From positions 3,874,001 to 3,938,000 of the forward strand of contig OU015650.1 of NCBI GenBank assembly GCA_907165275.2: DNA of 64,000 nucleotides, read 5' to 3'. Position numbers and translations under genes: made by a program. Of the stretch, positions 22,801-33,330 are shown piece after piece (positions within the stretch are counted from its first letter, which is position 1; every line of letters starts with the position of its first letter). This DNA is from Zygaena filipendulae. Lineage: Eukaryota; Arthropoda; Insecta; Lepidoptera; Zygaenidae. The notes beneath the pieces are model-generated. The model had not been told where the DNA came from, did not search any database, and saw nothing but the letters and a program-made list of their open reading frames with translations.

Positions 22801-25800
22801 CAGATCGCCGCGACCCCGCGCTGCGGCTCCCTTATTTACCCGTCGGCGCCTTTGACTAGTCAAAACAAATATTTGGTAACCAGTTAACTAGCGCCGATGA
22901 GCGATCGCACCATTGTCTGTACTCAGTAACTCACCATGTGATAATATTTAATTAGCGGGCCACTGTCGCACCCACTCGTTTGACTTGCCGCAATATAACG
23001 TGCCTCCGCTCCGGTACGAGCCAAACGAACCAAAGGGCCCGCGGCGAACGCTATTTGTTTTTACCATTCATGTAACGCCGCCCGGTGATTAGTCGGTTAG
23101 TCAGATTATAATGAGCGTGTCGTGATAATAATATTTAAATAGCGGCCCGTGTATGTCGTGATTTACATAAACAAGATAGTGCAGGGCGAAAGCACCGTTG
23201 ATCGTTGCTCATCTTTCAAGTTTATCAAATCCCGTAAGGTCTTTTATAAACATTTGTATTCACGCTTCTGTATAGACTCAGAAGGCACTGTTGAACTTTG
23301 TTTCTGTCATTACTAAAACAAACTTCAACAGCGCAGAAGACGTATTTGCAATATTCCCTTTGTATGCAAATGTACGGTGAATAGTTATACGTAGGTACTT
23401 ACTTAATATGTGTGTGCATCGACCACTAAAGGAGCGTTAGTCGTGCTCCCCGTAGGCTCGCTGACATTTGATCCTCGACATGGCACACATGGCTCGCTAA
23501 AACCATTTAAGGTCAGCTTGCGTGCCGTTGTCAGTCATTCAATTGGCTGCCCTGGCGCGATACAGTTACATAGTGATGTGTTTAACCGTTAAGCTCATAT
23601 CAAATTCACTAACAAGGAAATCTTTGTAGATATTCGAGCTATAATTACTATTTCTGTTTGTTTCAGCTACCTTACACGGTACACGTGGATGTGGGCTCGA
23701 ACTCCGAAGCGTTGTTTCCACCGACACTGAACATATCGACCGAAGGATTCGTTCCCACCGAACCTCAAACCTGGCGAGTGGAACTGCCTTGTACGCACAC
23801 TATCGCCGCCGAAGTGCCCATTACTATATCTCTCAACGTAACGACAGGATCCACGTCTACGACGCTACATTTTCGCCGAAGAAAGATATGCCTCATAGAT
23901 ACTCCGCGGCCGGCCGTCAGGGTGGACACTGTGCCCCAAGCGCCGACCTCTGCAGATATATTCTACGCTGGAGCCGGATGCGCTGGCGCAGTCCTACTCA
24001 TAGCTGCAGTGGCCGCCGCTGCGTGCAGAGCTCGAGCGAGGAAGCTTCGTCGGGCGCGGATTGATGAGCAAGACGCCCATGCGTTCCTACCAGATTCTTC
24101 ATGCAAATCCGCAGCTAGCTATACAAGTTATAGGCGTCCCCCTTCTATACCCGTTGCAGCGGCTGAAGAGAGAGCCAGAGACCTTCAGCAGAGAATAGCT
24201 GAGGTGACAATACAGAGATGCCGCGTCAGGTTGCGTTCCGTAGCGATGGAGGGGACCTTCGGTAGAGTTTACAGAGGGAGTTACACTGATGAAGACGCCA
24301 GGGAACAGGAGGTGCTCGTGAAAACTGTTGCGGAACACGCGTCCCAAGTCCAGGTATTGTGAAGTCTATCATATCCCATAGCCACCAAACATTCTTTGAT
24401 TTTTCGTCTCTTTAAACAATTTAATTAAGTAATTGATTAAGACAAGTATCTTACATTGTTGCAGGTATCCCTTCTTCTTCAAGAAGGCTGTATGCTGTAT
24501 GGGCTTCGCCACGAGCGCCTTCTGTCTGTCCTCGGTGTTAGCATTGAGGATCAAACTGCGCCGTTCTTGCTGTACCCTTGGGGTGCCGGTCACAGGAACC
24601 TCAAGCAGTTCCTGCTGGCTTGCCGTGGCGTGACATCAGGGGGCGCAGCCGGTGCCGTGCCCCCTCCGCCGCCTCTCACGACACAACATGTGGTACGAAT
24701 GGCCCTCCACGCCCTCGATGGCCTCCTGTATCTTCACACTCAACATGTTTTGCACAAGGACGTTGCTGCTAGAAATTGCATGTGAGTAATTATTTTCCGG
24801 CCGAAACCCAAATAGATGAAATTACGTTAAAACCTGTTATTATTCTTTAAATATTACTTGCAGGAAACTTGTGCACACACCAACATTAAGTAGTTATTAA
24901 CCAGTTCATTCTCTCTAACAGTACACCCAGTACCCTCCATACCAGCCTACCGATTTAAATCCCCACTATTATCTGCTCTAGACTCGTCGCTACGTTGTGG
25001 CGGGGTGTGGCCTGTGGGGAAGCACAAAGTTGACGGGGAGCGGAGAGTGGCGCTTCTTCAGGTAGTAATATTTAGTATTCTTTGCCAACAGTGTGGATGA
25101 AAATCTCCGTGTGATGATCGCCGACAACGCTCTCTCGAGAGACCTTTTCCCCAACGACTACCACTGCTTAGGAGACAACGAGAACAGGCCGATCAAATGG
25201 CTCGCCCTAGAAAGTTTGATGAAGAGACAGTTCAGCCCAGCGGCAGATGTTTGGGCGCTGGGAGTGTTGTTATGGGAACTGACGACGCTGGCTCACCAAC
25301 CTTACGCGGAAGTCGACCCGTTCGAGGTCGCCGCGTATTTGAGGGACGGATACCGGTTGCAGCAGCCGGCCAACTGTCCTGATGAATTGTAAGTACCCTG
25401 TAATCTATAAATAGATTGGTACAGTAGCATAACATACCATAGTGCGAGGAAATTTGCTTCCCATTTTTTTGTTAGTGAAAATACCAGATGTTCACATCCA
25501 ATTGAGTATTGTACTATTGTCATGAAAACGTATAGAGCATCGACCAACATATAATAGTGCAGGTGTACGCAGCGAAGTCACTAAAGATAATCACGGAATG
25601 TTTTGGTCCACTGCCAAGAATATTATTAAATTGACGCCAGAATTTTTGTAAAGCTTGCGTCGTTATAACTATTTAACTTTAGTATTTTTTGTCGATATTT
25701 CCATAGTGTTAATATTGGTTATCAACTCTACTTGTCTGGTTCTATACTTAGGTAACCTCGGCCTCAAGTCTGCTGTTTTTAGTGAAACTTCTTTGTAACA

Positions 25801-26560
25801 CGACCCTATTAAAAAAATATTACCAAGGAACCGAAAATACTGAAATGATAAACTACTGGATTGTGAAAACATTAAAACCGACCATTATTACAATGTTAAT
25901 GAAGGACCATTTAGATGAAAATGACATTGCAGACTTGGAGCTGCTACTACTACACAATCAGAATAACTTAATCTCAGACCAGGATGAGTTTAACTATCTA
26001 TTGATACTGTTTATAGTCCAATTTCCTTTAGTCTATTTCCAATGACTAATTTAGTCGTTTTCGGGTTTTAAAAACCCGCTACTCTTTATTTAACCTCACC
26101 CGCGATCTGTTCAATCAACTTGCTCAGGGTCGACAACACAGGCGTACGAGCGGGTAATAGCGTTGTCTCTATTTGTCAACGTAGAGTTGATTCAATACAA
26201 CGTGACGTCGAAGTAGCTGCTTTAAAGCCGTTCGCGGTGTTGGTATTCTCACTTCGCAGTATTTGTGCTGCTTGCGCTGGATGGTTTTTTGCAGACTTCC
26301 TGTCGCGCAAAATTCAGCTTAGAACCATCACCGAATCTGTAATGAGCAGCTGGAAAATACCGCACAGCAGCGAAGAATCTGGAAGCACCCTCAGACAATC
26401 ATCTAGTCTGTCAAATGTACATACTAACGTTTTTTTTTTCTCCCACAGGTTCGCAGTCATGGCTTACTGCTGGGCAATGTCTCCCGACGATCGGCCCACG
26501 CTTCCGCAGCTGCAAGTCTTCCTTAGGGACTTCCATACACAACTCACCAGATTCGTCTAA
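19733..26560 (+). CDS. drl: RYK/Derailed-family Wnt receptor, 3' five exons (5' exon not found)
   Basis: Joined exons 19733-19860, 23667-24353, 24465-24781, 25092-25388 and 26449-26560 give 512 residues and a TAA stop. All junctions have AG/GT borders and keep frame. Visible residues 1 to about 118 are the WIF (Wnt-binding) domain, with cysteines at 84 and 117, N-glycosylation sites at 64 and 99, and a basic RRRK run before the second cysteine, like the tetrabasic site of vertebrate RYK. A transmembrane helix spans 140-162, followed by a basic stop-transfer stretch. The kinase-like domain covers about 229-508. Family knowledge: these receptors bind Wnt5 and act in axon guidance at the plasma membrane. 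The catalytic motifs are degenerate (HKD for HRD, DNA for DFG), as expected for this pseudokinase family. The chain ends RFV, close to the Y-V end of RYK proteins. The signal peptide and WIF start are missing. Family identity is sure; whether it is the orthologue of fly drl, Drl-2 or dnt is not settled. Confidence 0.95.
19861..23666 (+). other. drl intron, 3.8 kb, with a GC-rich block
   Basis: This intron separates the two WIF exons. Most is AT-rich. A decayed repeat core (GGCTTCACCCGCG) is at about 20627-20640, and a possible degraded Helitron-like copy at about 21528-21700. The 3' third contains a GC- and CpG-rich block described separately. I see no exon-like frame in it that would fit the receptor. 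Confidence 0.7.
22730..23215. promoter_or_regulatory. GC/CpG-rich intronic block, candidate enhancer or internal promoter
   Basis: Inside an AT-rich intron, base composition jumps: GCGGCGCGGCGCGGCGC lies at about 22781-22797, with many CpGs up to about 23200, mixed with TAAT-type homeodomain-like cores. No long open frame and no repeat copies elsewhere in the window. Unique GC-richer islands in insect introns are often conserved regulatory DNA. The regulatory reading is inference. Confidence 0.35.
23667..24353 (+). CDS. drl: drl exon: WIF end, transmembrane helix, kinase start
   Basis: The acceptor TTTCAG ends at 23666 and the donor GTATTG starts at 24354. The exon encodes 229 residues (43-271 of the visible chain). 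These are the rest of the WIF domain to cysteine 117, a short linker, an Ala/Gly-rich transmembrane helix (140-162), a juxtamembrane region with Ser/Tyr/Pro, and the first kinase lobe. The nucleotide loop reads MEGTFGRVYRG, so the first glycine of GxGxxG is replaced. The VAIK-lysine equivalent is Lys 261 in VLVKTV. Phase is 0 at both ends. Confidence 0.95.
24465..24781 (+). CDS. drl: drl exon: kinase N-lobe to catalytic loop
   Basis: The upstream intron is only 111 bp. The exon encodes residues 272-376 plus two bases of codon 377. It holds the alpha-C helix region (QEGC), the hinge (YPWG) and the catalytic loop HKDVAARNC at 368-376, where Lys replaces the Arg of HRD. A Gly/Ala/Pro-rich insertion with five prolines sits at about 327-342, in the loop between hinge and helix, where RYK proteins vary. 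The donor is GTGAGT at 24782. Confidence 0.95.
25092..25388 (+). CDS. drl: drl exon: activation segment and C-lobe
   Basis: The acceptor is CCAACAG ending at 25091 and the donor GTAAGT starts at 25389. The split codon at the start gives Ile 377, then residues 378-475. The DFG position reads DNA (388-390), followed by LSRDLFPNDYHCLGDNENRP, the most conserved block of the RYK family. ALE at 415-417 corresponds to APE, and DVWALG at 429-434 is the usual C-lobe motif. Tyr 400 lies in the activation loop. Confidence 0.95.
25389..26448 (+). other. drl intron, 1.06 kb
   Basis: It is bounded by GTAAGT and CCCACAG. It contains an 87-codon frame (25782-26045) with no ATG-led similarity to anything I know, and the read-through extension of the last exon. 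Neither looks like a real exon. Confidence 0.8.
26449..26560 (+). CDS. drl: drl last coding exon
   Basis: The acceptor has a T9 tract and CCCACAG ending at 26448. The first base completes Leu 476. The exon then encodes 36 residues with MAYCWAMSPDDRP, the conserved kinase subdomain XI, and ends RFV before TAA. The reading frame stays open upstream into the intron to about 26120, but that extension has no family similarity and lies before a strong acceptor, so the exon start at 26449 is preferred. Confidence 0.94.
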
Positions 26561-27210
26561 ACATTCCATAGGCAAAAATCCAAAGACGACAATAAAAAAG
26601 AACAATTACAGAAAGTGAGATTTCGAAAAATTTCAATATTATTAAGAGGCCTTATTGTGTCACATAGTCACACACAAGAGTGTCCTTTGAAATTCTCGTT
26701 TTAGTGTCAGTGAATCGTGATTGTGATTGACTTTTAAAACAATAATGCCAAGATGATTATATTCAAAGCAAAAGAGGCTGATTTTACGATTAAGTTTTTA
26801 TTATAATATTAGATAATTTAATTGAAAAGTCAGTTAAAAATACTGTTTTAATTACGAAACACCAAATGTCACATATTTTAGATTCTAATTTTGGTTCGTT
26901 TTAAATGAAAAGTAAGTTACAAAACATCCACTTCTTACAAATTATAGTTTGAAATATGTGAGCAATTGTGACGTCATCGTTTGAAACCTCAGTACTGCCA
27001 TATTAGATTATAAGTCTGTTTTGTAAATACATATTTAATTAGATTAATATAAAATAATTATTTTATTTAAAATATGAAAATCAATTATTATTGATACGTA
27101 TATTAAATGTGCCTCCGAATATAATTACGTTATTCTAACGAAATTATTATTGAATGTTTACTTGTAATAGTAATAATGTTCCAATTTTGTAATAAAATAG
27201 AAATTTTACA
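26561..27210 (+). other. drl 3' untranslated region with two poly(A) signals
   Basis: After the stop codon the sequence becomes AT-rich with no open frame of note. AATAAA occurs at 26591-26596, very close to the stop, and again at 27191-27196. The first would give a 3' UTR of only about 60 bases; the second a UTR of about 650. A TGACGTCA octamer lies near 26970. The true end cannot be fixed from sequence alone. Confidence 0.5.
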
Positions 27211-28173
27211 TTTAAGACTGAAATAGCATCAATTAAAATGAATATTTCAAGTCTCTATGGTTAGATAAAACTCTTTTGAGATCTTTGTATAAACTGGTTG
27301 GTATTGATTCTTTGTGCTAGAAGATGAATTGCTAATATTTTTTTACCAACAACTATGTGAAAAAGAATACATACCTATATTTGTGGAGACTGCTTTATCG
27401 AAAAAAACACAAAAAAAAACAGAATGAAACAAATATTTAACTCCCATACAACAAACGTGATTTTTTTTTTTGCCGTTTTTATAGATAATGGTATGGAACC
27501 CTTCGTGCGCGAGTCCGGCTCGCACTTGTTTTTTATAAATTCAGAAGTCACTCTTAAGAATTAGCCACAAAGTCCCTTGTATTTTTTGGCAATGCTTGGT
27601 CCTGATTTCAGTTCTCATTTTAAGTTAACATTTATTTGTTTGCCTTTTCTTTGTGATCTCCACTACATTATACATATAGGACATGATAAAAACTCTACAT
27701 ATAAAAAAATATTACTGTGCCAAATGTTTATTAATTACGATATTTTTCTTATAATACATAAGATAGTGATTTATTATAAGTCATTTCAAATATTCTAAAA
27801 TTTTATTTGAAAGGATCAATCGAAATGCATAAAGTTTATTAATACAAGAAAAATAACCACCTGTAAGTATTTCAACTTCAGTATTCTCAAAATATAGTAG
27901 AATATTAGTTGCTTGTAAGTAAATCTAATATTGTAGCTTCAAATTATGTAATTATATTGTATAATTCTTTATTCCTTTATTCTGTACCTAATGTTTAAGG
28001 CTCAGAGGCAGCTAACAAATTGTAAATTTTTTGTAAATATCTATTTTAAGCTGACAAATGTGAATATACGAGTGATTATACTAAACCGTTCCGTGTTTTC
28101 ATTTATTAAACATGATGGAGTTTATTTTAAAATATAAAAAAGTAGGGCACAAAAAAATTAGGAAACATAATCC
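27211..28173. other. Gene-free stretch between drl and tRNA cluster
   Basis: AT-rich with T and A runs. Nothing recognised. Confidence 0.6.
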
Positions 28174-28249
28174 AAGCCCCGGCGAGATTCGAACTCGCGA
28201 TCTCCTGCTTCCTAGACAATGTTTTAAACCAACTAATCGTAAGCCACAC
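28174..28249 (-). pseudogene. tRNA-Thr pseudogene, tandem copy
   Basis: This copy repeats the T arm and 3' acceptor strand of the neighbouring tRNA-Thr base for base, with similar flanks (CATAATCCA versus CATAGTCCA). The anticodon stem is disrupted, the anticodon position reads AGG, a few bases are inserted in the D region, and the 5' acceptor strand is lost. It is a decayed tandem duplicate, about 100 bp from the intact copy. Confidence 0.85.
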
Positions 28250-28274
28250 AAAAAAAGTGCGGATCACATAGTCC

Positions 28275-28348
28275 AGGCCCCGGCGAGATTCGAACTCGCG
28301 ATCTCCTGTTTACTAGACAGGCGCTTTAACCAACTAAGCCACGGCGCC
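28275..28348 (-). tRNA. tRNA-Thr (anticodon AGT)
   Basis: On the - strand the 74-nt sequence starts GGCGCCGTGGCTTAGTTGG and folds as a cloverleaf. The anticodon arm is CCTGT-CTAGTAA-ACAGG with anticodon AGT, and the T arm is GCGAG-TTCGAAT-CTCGC. It matches the insect tRNA-Thr pattern. One acceptor pair (position 4 with 69) is G-G, a mismatch. A T7 pol III terminator follows 19 bases downstream (A7 at 28250-28256 on +). It is probably functional, though the mismatch leaves some doubt. Confidence 0.85.
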
Positions 28349-29164
28349 ACATATCAGCAAGCCGAAAATATGCATCATTTAGAAATCATCCAATGTTGCA
28401 ATGCGAAAAAGGAAGTTTTCGCATTCACTCCACCATAGAAAAACGATACATTATTATAACTTTCATGTTTAGTAGATCTATAAATACATAATATATTGCT
28501 TTCCTAAACATTATTAGGAATTTCATTTTAGAGAAACTTTAGTGTCATTAAATTAAAACAATAAAAACAGTTCGCTCTTATTTATTTCTCTGGCTATAAT
28601 ATGGTGATGTAGTGTAATACTAGTACCTATTGTACTCGTATTATTATGTATCTGTGTCTATGGATTAAGTAAAGATGTGGAGACGACATCACCAGCAGCG
28701 CTTAACACGCGTGTCATAATCTCTGGTAGAAGTGGTAGAATGACTTGAGACTTGGTGACAGATGTTTATCAGCTCCTGAATTCTGGTTCAAAGTACATTT
28801 TCGTATAGGTACTTAATTTACATTGCTACAAAATTACGAATACTTTCCCCTCGATAGATTGGCAGCCCTGAGAAATGTTTTCATTTTATCAAAACGGAAA
28901 AAACACCATATGACGAGTGTGGTTTTATCGGATGTAGGTACTTACCTAACTAGTTAATAATTATGTTTCGGATGCAATGATATAGCGCGATAAAAAAAAA
29001 CATGCGTCGTTACTATACGTGGACTAACAATATAAGCACACATTTTTAGCTTTCGAGAGGGTTGTGGGAGCCATAAAAAGTAATGATGCAGTAAATTTTT
29101 GGTTGTAATGGGCAATTAAATGTCACCTGACTAATTTCAAACGGCAAAAAACGAACACGTTCCA

Positions 29165-29246
29165 CGCAGTCGGTAGGATTCGAACCTACGCTCCCAGAGG
29201 GAATCTGATTTCTAGTCAGACGCCTTAACCGCTCGGCCACGACTGC
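29165..29246 (-). tRNA. tRNA-Ser (anticodon AGA)
   Basis: The 82-nt - strand sequence starts GCAGTCGTGGCCGAGCGG. It has a perfect acceptor stem (GCAGTCG/CGACTGC), discriminator G, anticodon arm TCTGA-CTAGAAA-TCAGA with anticodon AGA, a long variable arm (CCCTCTGGGA region) typical of class II serine tRNAs, and T loop TTCGAAT. A T6 terminator follows 14 bases downstream (A6 at 29146-29151 on +). Nothing in it is broken. Confidence 0.97.
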
Positions 29247-30827
29247 TATATGGAACCGATCGAAATTTCCGATTCAAATTTCCGCTTTACAATTCAATTA
29301 TTTGGGTATTGAATATCTAATCATTTTTGAAACATAGGTATGTTTTTTTAAAACACGCCACAGCCTTTCGAATCTTTGCTTCGTTTCGCGCCGCACAAAG
29401 GGCAAAAACACAAAACCAAACAAAAACAATACAGGTTTCATTCAAATCTGTTCAGTAGGTAGTTGGTATGTGATGCTCGATGACCAAGAACCGGTGGTAT
29501 GTGAAGTTTTAGTTACTTAGTAATATTGTGTACCTATGTACATAATTTGTTTTCTGCGTTCAATAGGGTGAACTACGTAATTACTGACCGGTTCTCTTCA
29601 CCCAAGCTTCACCGCAGGAGATACGGCATGCCCGGGGGTGATCTAATCTACGATGAAAGTATATATACCTAGGTACATATTTATATGGGAGTATCCTATG
29701 CTATCTCGTTAAAACCCTTGTTGTCTTTTTGTTTCAAAATTCGTCCCGTAAATCTACCGGATGGATATAAATGAAACTATTTAATATTATATAGTATAAA
29801 ATATTATATCTATTACCTACTATGACTTTTGTTCTGGGTGACTACACTTGTTACATAAATACGTACATATAACAGTTTCTGGCTGAATTCCGAAGTACAG
29901 TATATTGAGACATATTATACTTACTTACTTATATAACTTGAAATATATTTTTTGTGATGTTTCTCTGCACCTACTTTAACCTCCATTTCATCTTCCATCG
30001 TTCATTTATAATGACAGCTGCTATTCATTGTTTATGAAGTTTCAAAGTCGTCATATTATCTAGTAAAATGAAAGTTATAATTAAAATTGCAAACAGCGCG
30101 GCGTAGGTATACTTACTCAGTTAAGGTTTCATCCCTATAGAGTAGATACCAACTAGTTGCGGGAGATCGAAGATACCTACGTATCTTTTGTTTAAAATAA
30201 TGCAATTTGGGGACGCGAAGCTTGCTTGCTTGCTAGCAGGGAGTGCTATCTGTTTAGTGTGGATCATATTATTAGGTATGTCTTTTGTTTGCTACAATAA
30301 TAAGTTAAACCTCACAGGGCTAAAATCAACTTTGAGATTACATCGTTTATGAAATAATCCAAACACGATTATTATTCTTATCTATCTATATCTTCATTTT
30401 CTAAAGTAATGAGCGAGATATCTTTAGGCCGTAATATGCATGCAGTCTGAGTAGCATTTCGTTTTTTTTTTTTTGAAGGAAAACCTTACAGCTAATGGAA
30501 CAAAATTAAATATACTATAAAATGGCAGACAACAGCCATTCGCGGAATTCACAATCAGAAAGTATAAAATGTATAAAGACTAATTTTATTAATAAAGATT
30601 AATACTATAATATTAGACTTATACTATTAGATAAGTTTTTATTGCCTACTTTATAGAACAAAAAAGTATATCATTGTCAGCTAAAATACCTCTATTTCTG
30701 GATATGGATAAAGGATCTATCGTTAGGTACATTCAAGCCGTTTTCGCTTTCTTCGCTAGATATTTAATAAAAATGGACCATCTCATCGAGAGCTGCCCTC
30801 ACCGATTTGACGGTGGTTAGTAAATTG
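29247..30827. other. No gene seen
   Basis: AT-rich. A possible decayed Helitron-like scrap is at about 29690-29785 (TACCGGATGGATATAAATGA). Confidence 0.5.
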
Positions 30828-30985
30828 TCAACCGCTCATAAAATTTCGGTGAAATCTAAAGTTTCCGCAGGAATTCTAACATAAAAAGTATCCTGTCCTT
30901 TGTATCCTTGACAATGTGTATACAAAATTAACAAATACAATTAATACAAAATCGCGTGAAATAAACAAACTCACATTTATTTTGT
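30828..30985 (-). mobile_element. Helitron-like element remnant
   Basis: CATAAAATTTCGGTGAAATC may be a ruined hairpin. TTTCCGCAGGAATTCTAACA, AAAAAGTATCCTGTCC and TTGACAATGTGTATACAAA follow the subfamily A order. No intact ends. Confidence 0.5.
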
Positions 30986-31014
30986 AGTTATAATTTTATT
31001 TGGGACTAGCTGTT

Positions 31015-31230
31015 CCGCGCGGTTTCACCCGCGATAATATCAAAGGAATTGTTCCATAAAAACTTTGCAATTCCTTTTCATCTCCTTAGGGGTTGAATTT
31101 TCAAAAATCATTCCTTATACCGGATGCCTATGTCTCAGTTCAGGTCTCTACGATCAGCGGCTTATGCTGTGCGTTGATCCATCATTCACTTAGGACCTTG
31201 TTCAGGACAAAGCATTTTATATGTATAGAT
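31015..31230 (-). mobile_element. Helitron-like element, subfamily C
   Basis: CTAGCTGTTCCGCGCGG and GTTTCACCCGCGATAAT start a distinct subfamily. Its body reads TGTTCCATAAAAACTTTGCA, GGGGTTGAATTTTCAAAAAT and GGCTTATGCTGTGCGTTGAT, ending ATTTTATATGTATAGAT. Two relatives lie at 32478-32663 and 40535-40775. Confidence 0.85.
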
Positions 31231-31464
31231 AGATTTAAATGAAATATTTTAGAAGATATTTTGTTTAAGGTGGGTGTCGCTAGTTTTGCTCCTGTAAGGG
31301 CGGCCCTGGTGCATGAACCAATACTTGAACCAATAGCATCGCGACGCAACAGCTCTGTCGCAATATGAGTATGATTGATTGCGCTTCCGATATCAGGTGT
31401 GAACGTCGCCATTCGGGTTGGAATGCAATCAATCATTTTCATTTTTAATCAATTTTATTCAAAT

Positions 31465-31645
31465 ACTAGACCCGCTCCCCCGCGGCTTCACCCGCGCCAA
31501 TTTCGCAATTCACTCTTAACGATAGATACTATTTAAATCGGGATGAAAAGTATCATAGGTCACTCAGGAATACTGTAGCTTCTTATCCATGAAAGTATTT
31601 TTAAAATCATTTCAGTAGTTCCTGACACTACTTATAATTCATTCA
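31465..31645 (-). mobile_element. Helitron-like element, diverged
   Basis: It starts ACTAGACCCGCTCCCCCGCG and GCTTCACCCGCGCC, an altered terminus and hairpin. ATCGGGATGAAAAGTATC and TCATTTCAGTAGTTCC keep the family order. The other end is not found. Confidence 0.65.
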
Positions 31646-32477
31646 GAATAGACCTTGTAGAGGTCGATTTCCAAGGACTCTTGCATGGTGCTTGCCTGTA
31701 TATTATAAAAGGAAGAAACATGTTAAGTTTCTAGACCCAGTGATTTGAATCATTTCAGTTATCAGTCAGTGAGTTAGAAAACAAATTTTATAGATTAAAA
31801 AAATTTAATATGATTATAAAAAACCAAGTATTTCTACTGCAGCATTTAGTTTTAATTTATGACCATACGTCAAACGTTTCCCTTACCACAGGACAAACGA
31901 TTATGTTACGTTGCACGTGAGAGGAATAACTAAACTCTCTTGTTTGTCCAGGGCCCTTATTCACTATGACCATAACACGGCGCGTTAACATAACGTGTCA
32001 CAAAAAATATCTTTTCCTCGTAAACAATGAAGTTTTAGACCAAAAAAATACATTTACAACGTTTCTTATGGCATACAGAATAATAATTTCTAATATTTTT
32101 TTGGATTGCGTTTTTAGGACGAGCGTTATGGGCAAGCAATGTTGTTGGTCATAGTGAATACTGTTTACCCCGGCAGGGTGTAGTCACTTCATTTCACCCT
32201 TAGCTTCGGCCCTGTACAAAATACTCCGGACTTTGCATAACAACGACCCGACTTAACGCTCAAACTTGTGAATATTCGCCAGGATTATTAAGGAAAGGTT
32301 TCCGCATGACAAGTTTTCGGTAGAAATTCTAATGCTTTTCGTTTATAATCATTCCAAGTTTTGAATTGAACTGTAGAAGACGGTAATCGGTTTTGTGTAA
32401 TTTAGCTTGAAGCTGTTGTTTTAGGTTGCCTGCTGACAAAATTATATACATATAATTATGTAAATACAACTTAGGTA

Positions 32478-32663
32478 CCCGCGATTTGCAACCCCTTTTC
32501 ATCGTCTTTGAGGTTGAATTTTCAAAAATCCTTTCTTATCGGATGGCTACGTCATACAAACAACACACCCTCCAAGTTTCAGGTCTCTACGATTAGCGGT
32601 TTAGGCTGTGCGTTGATCCATCAGTCATTCAGGACAAAACATTTCATATGTATCTATAGATGT
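32478..32663 (-). mobile_element. Helitron-like element, subfamily C, hairpin end lost
   Basis: From GCAACCCCTTTTCATCGTCT to TCATATGTATCTATAGAT it matches the 40535-40775 copy closely. The hairpin and CTAG terminus have been deleted; only CCCGCGA remains at the junction. Confidence 0.8.
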
Positions 32664-33040
32664 ACCTAAATATTAAAGAATAATTTGGACAATTAAGGAA
32701 TACTACAAAAAAACATATTATGTGTTAAGTACAACTTTGTCCTATGGCGGAAAATGATAATTTTGGAAAAGTACGATATAGCTATTATTTAATTTAAAAT
32801 ACTTGCTGAAAGTCGTGAGTGACAGTCGCACGAATAGTGTCTAACAGTTGCGATTGTTATTATTCAATTTCATGAATTATTGCGTTTTGGTAATAATATT
32901 CGTATTTATTGCATTTTTAAACGGTAAAATATAATTGATGATCAAATTTTACCTACTGCAAATGTTTAAAGTTATGCTTCTAGGTGCATTATGCAAAAAT
33001 ATGAAAGTGAGTTTTTAAGAGGGTGAATAATAATCATTAA

Positions 33041-33238
33041 TCCCTACTAATATTATAAATGCGAAAGTAACTCTTTCTGTCAGTCTGTAGTAACGCCTTT
33101 CACGCCAAGACGGCTCAACCAATCATCATGGCATATACGTTGTCAGCGGTATAGAGAAGGACATAGGGTACTTTTTGTCCTGGAATTCCCGCGGGATCTC
33201 CGAAATTAACGCCGGGTGAAACCACGGTAAACAGCTAG
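33041..33238 (+). mobile_element. Helitron-like element, subfamily A, nearly complete
   Basis: It starts TCCCTACTAATATTATAAAT directly after an A. It includes GGCTCAACCAATCATCATGG and GGGTACTTTTTGTCCTGG, and ends GGGTGAAACCACGGTAAACA GCTAG directly before a T. One hairpin base is mutated. Host A and T flanks fit Helitron insertion. Confidence 0.88.
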
Positions 33239-33330
33239 TGTTACATATACCTACCTCCCTGTAATCTACATGTTTGCAACCATAGAGGTAGGAATATCTG
33301 TGGTTGCAACGTCACGCACTGTAAAACATT

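Noticed and set aside
25782..26045. Intronic 87-codon frame as an alternative receptor exon
   Set aside because: It would insert an Asn/Leu-rich segment into the conserved kinase C-lobe at a junction that already splices in frame; it starts at a non-ATG codon and ends in a stop.
26120..26560. 146-codon frame ending with the receptor C-terminus as a single exon
   Set aside because: The first 110 codons have no kinase similarity, and a strong pyrimidine tract with CCCACAG precedes 26449, which joins in frame with the preceding exon.
28112..28438. 108-codon frame with repeated PARFELAISCLL-like segments
   Set aside because: It is the translated complement of the two tRNA-Thr copies; the repeated peptide comes from the duplicated T arm.
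29046..29240. Small - strand protein of 64 codons
   Set aside because: Its start lies in the tRNA-Ser gene; it is tRNA sequence read as codons.
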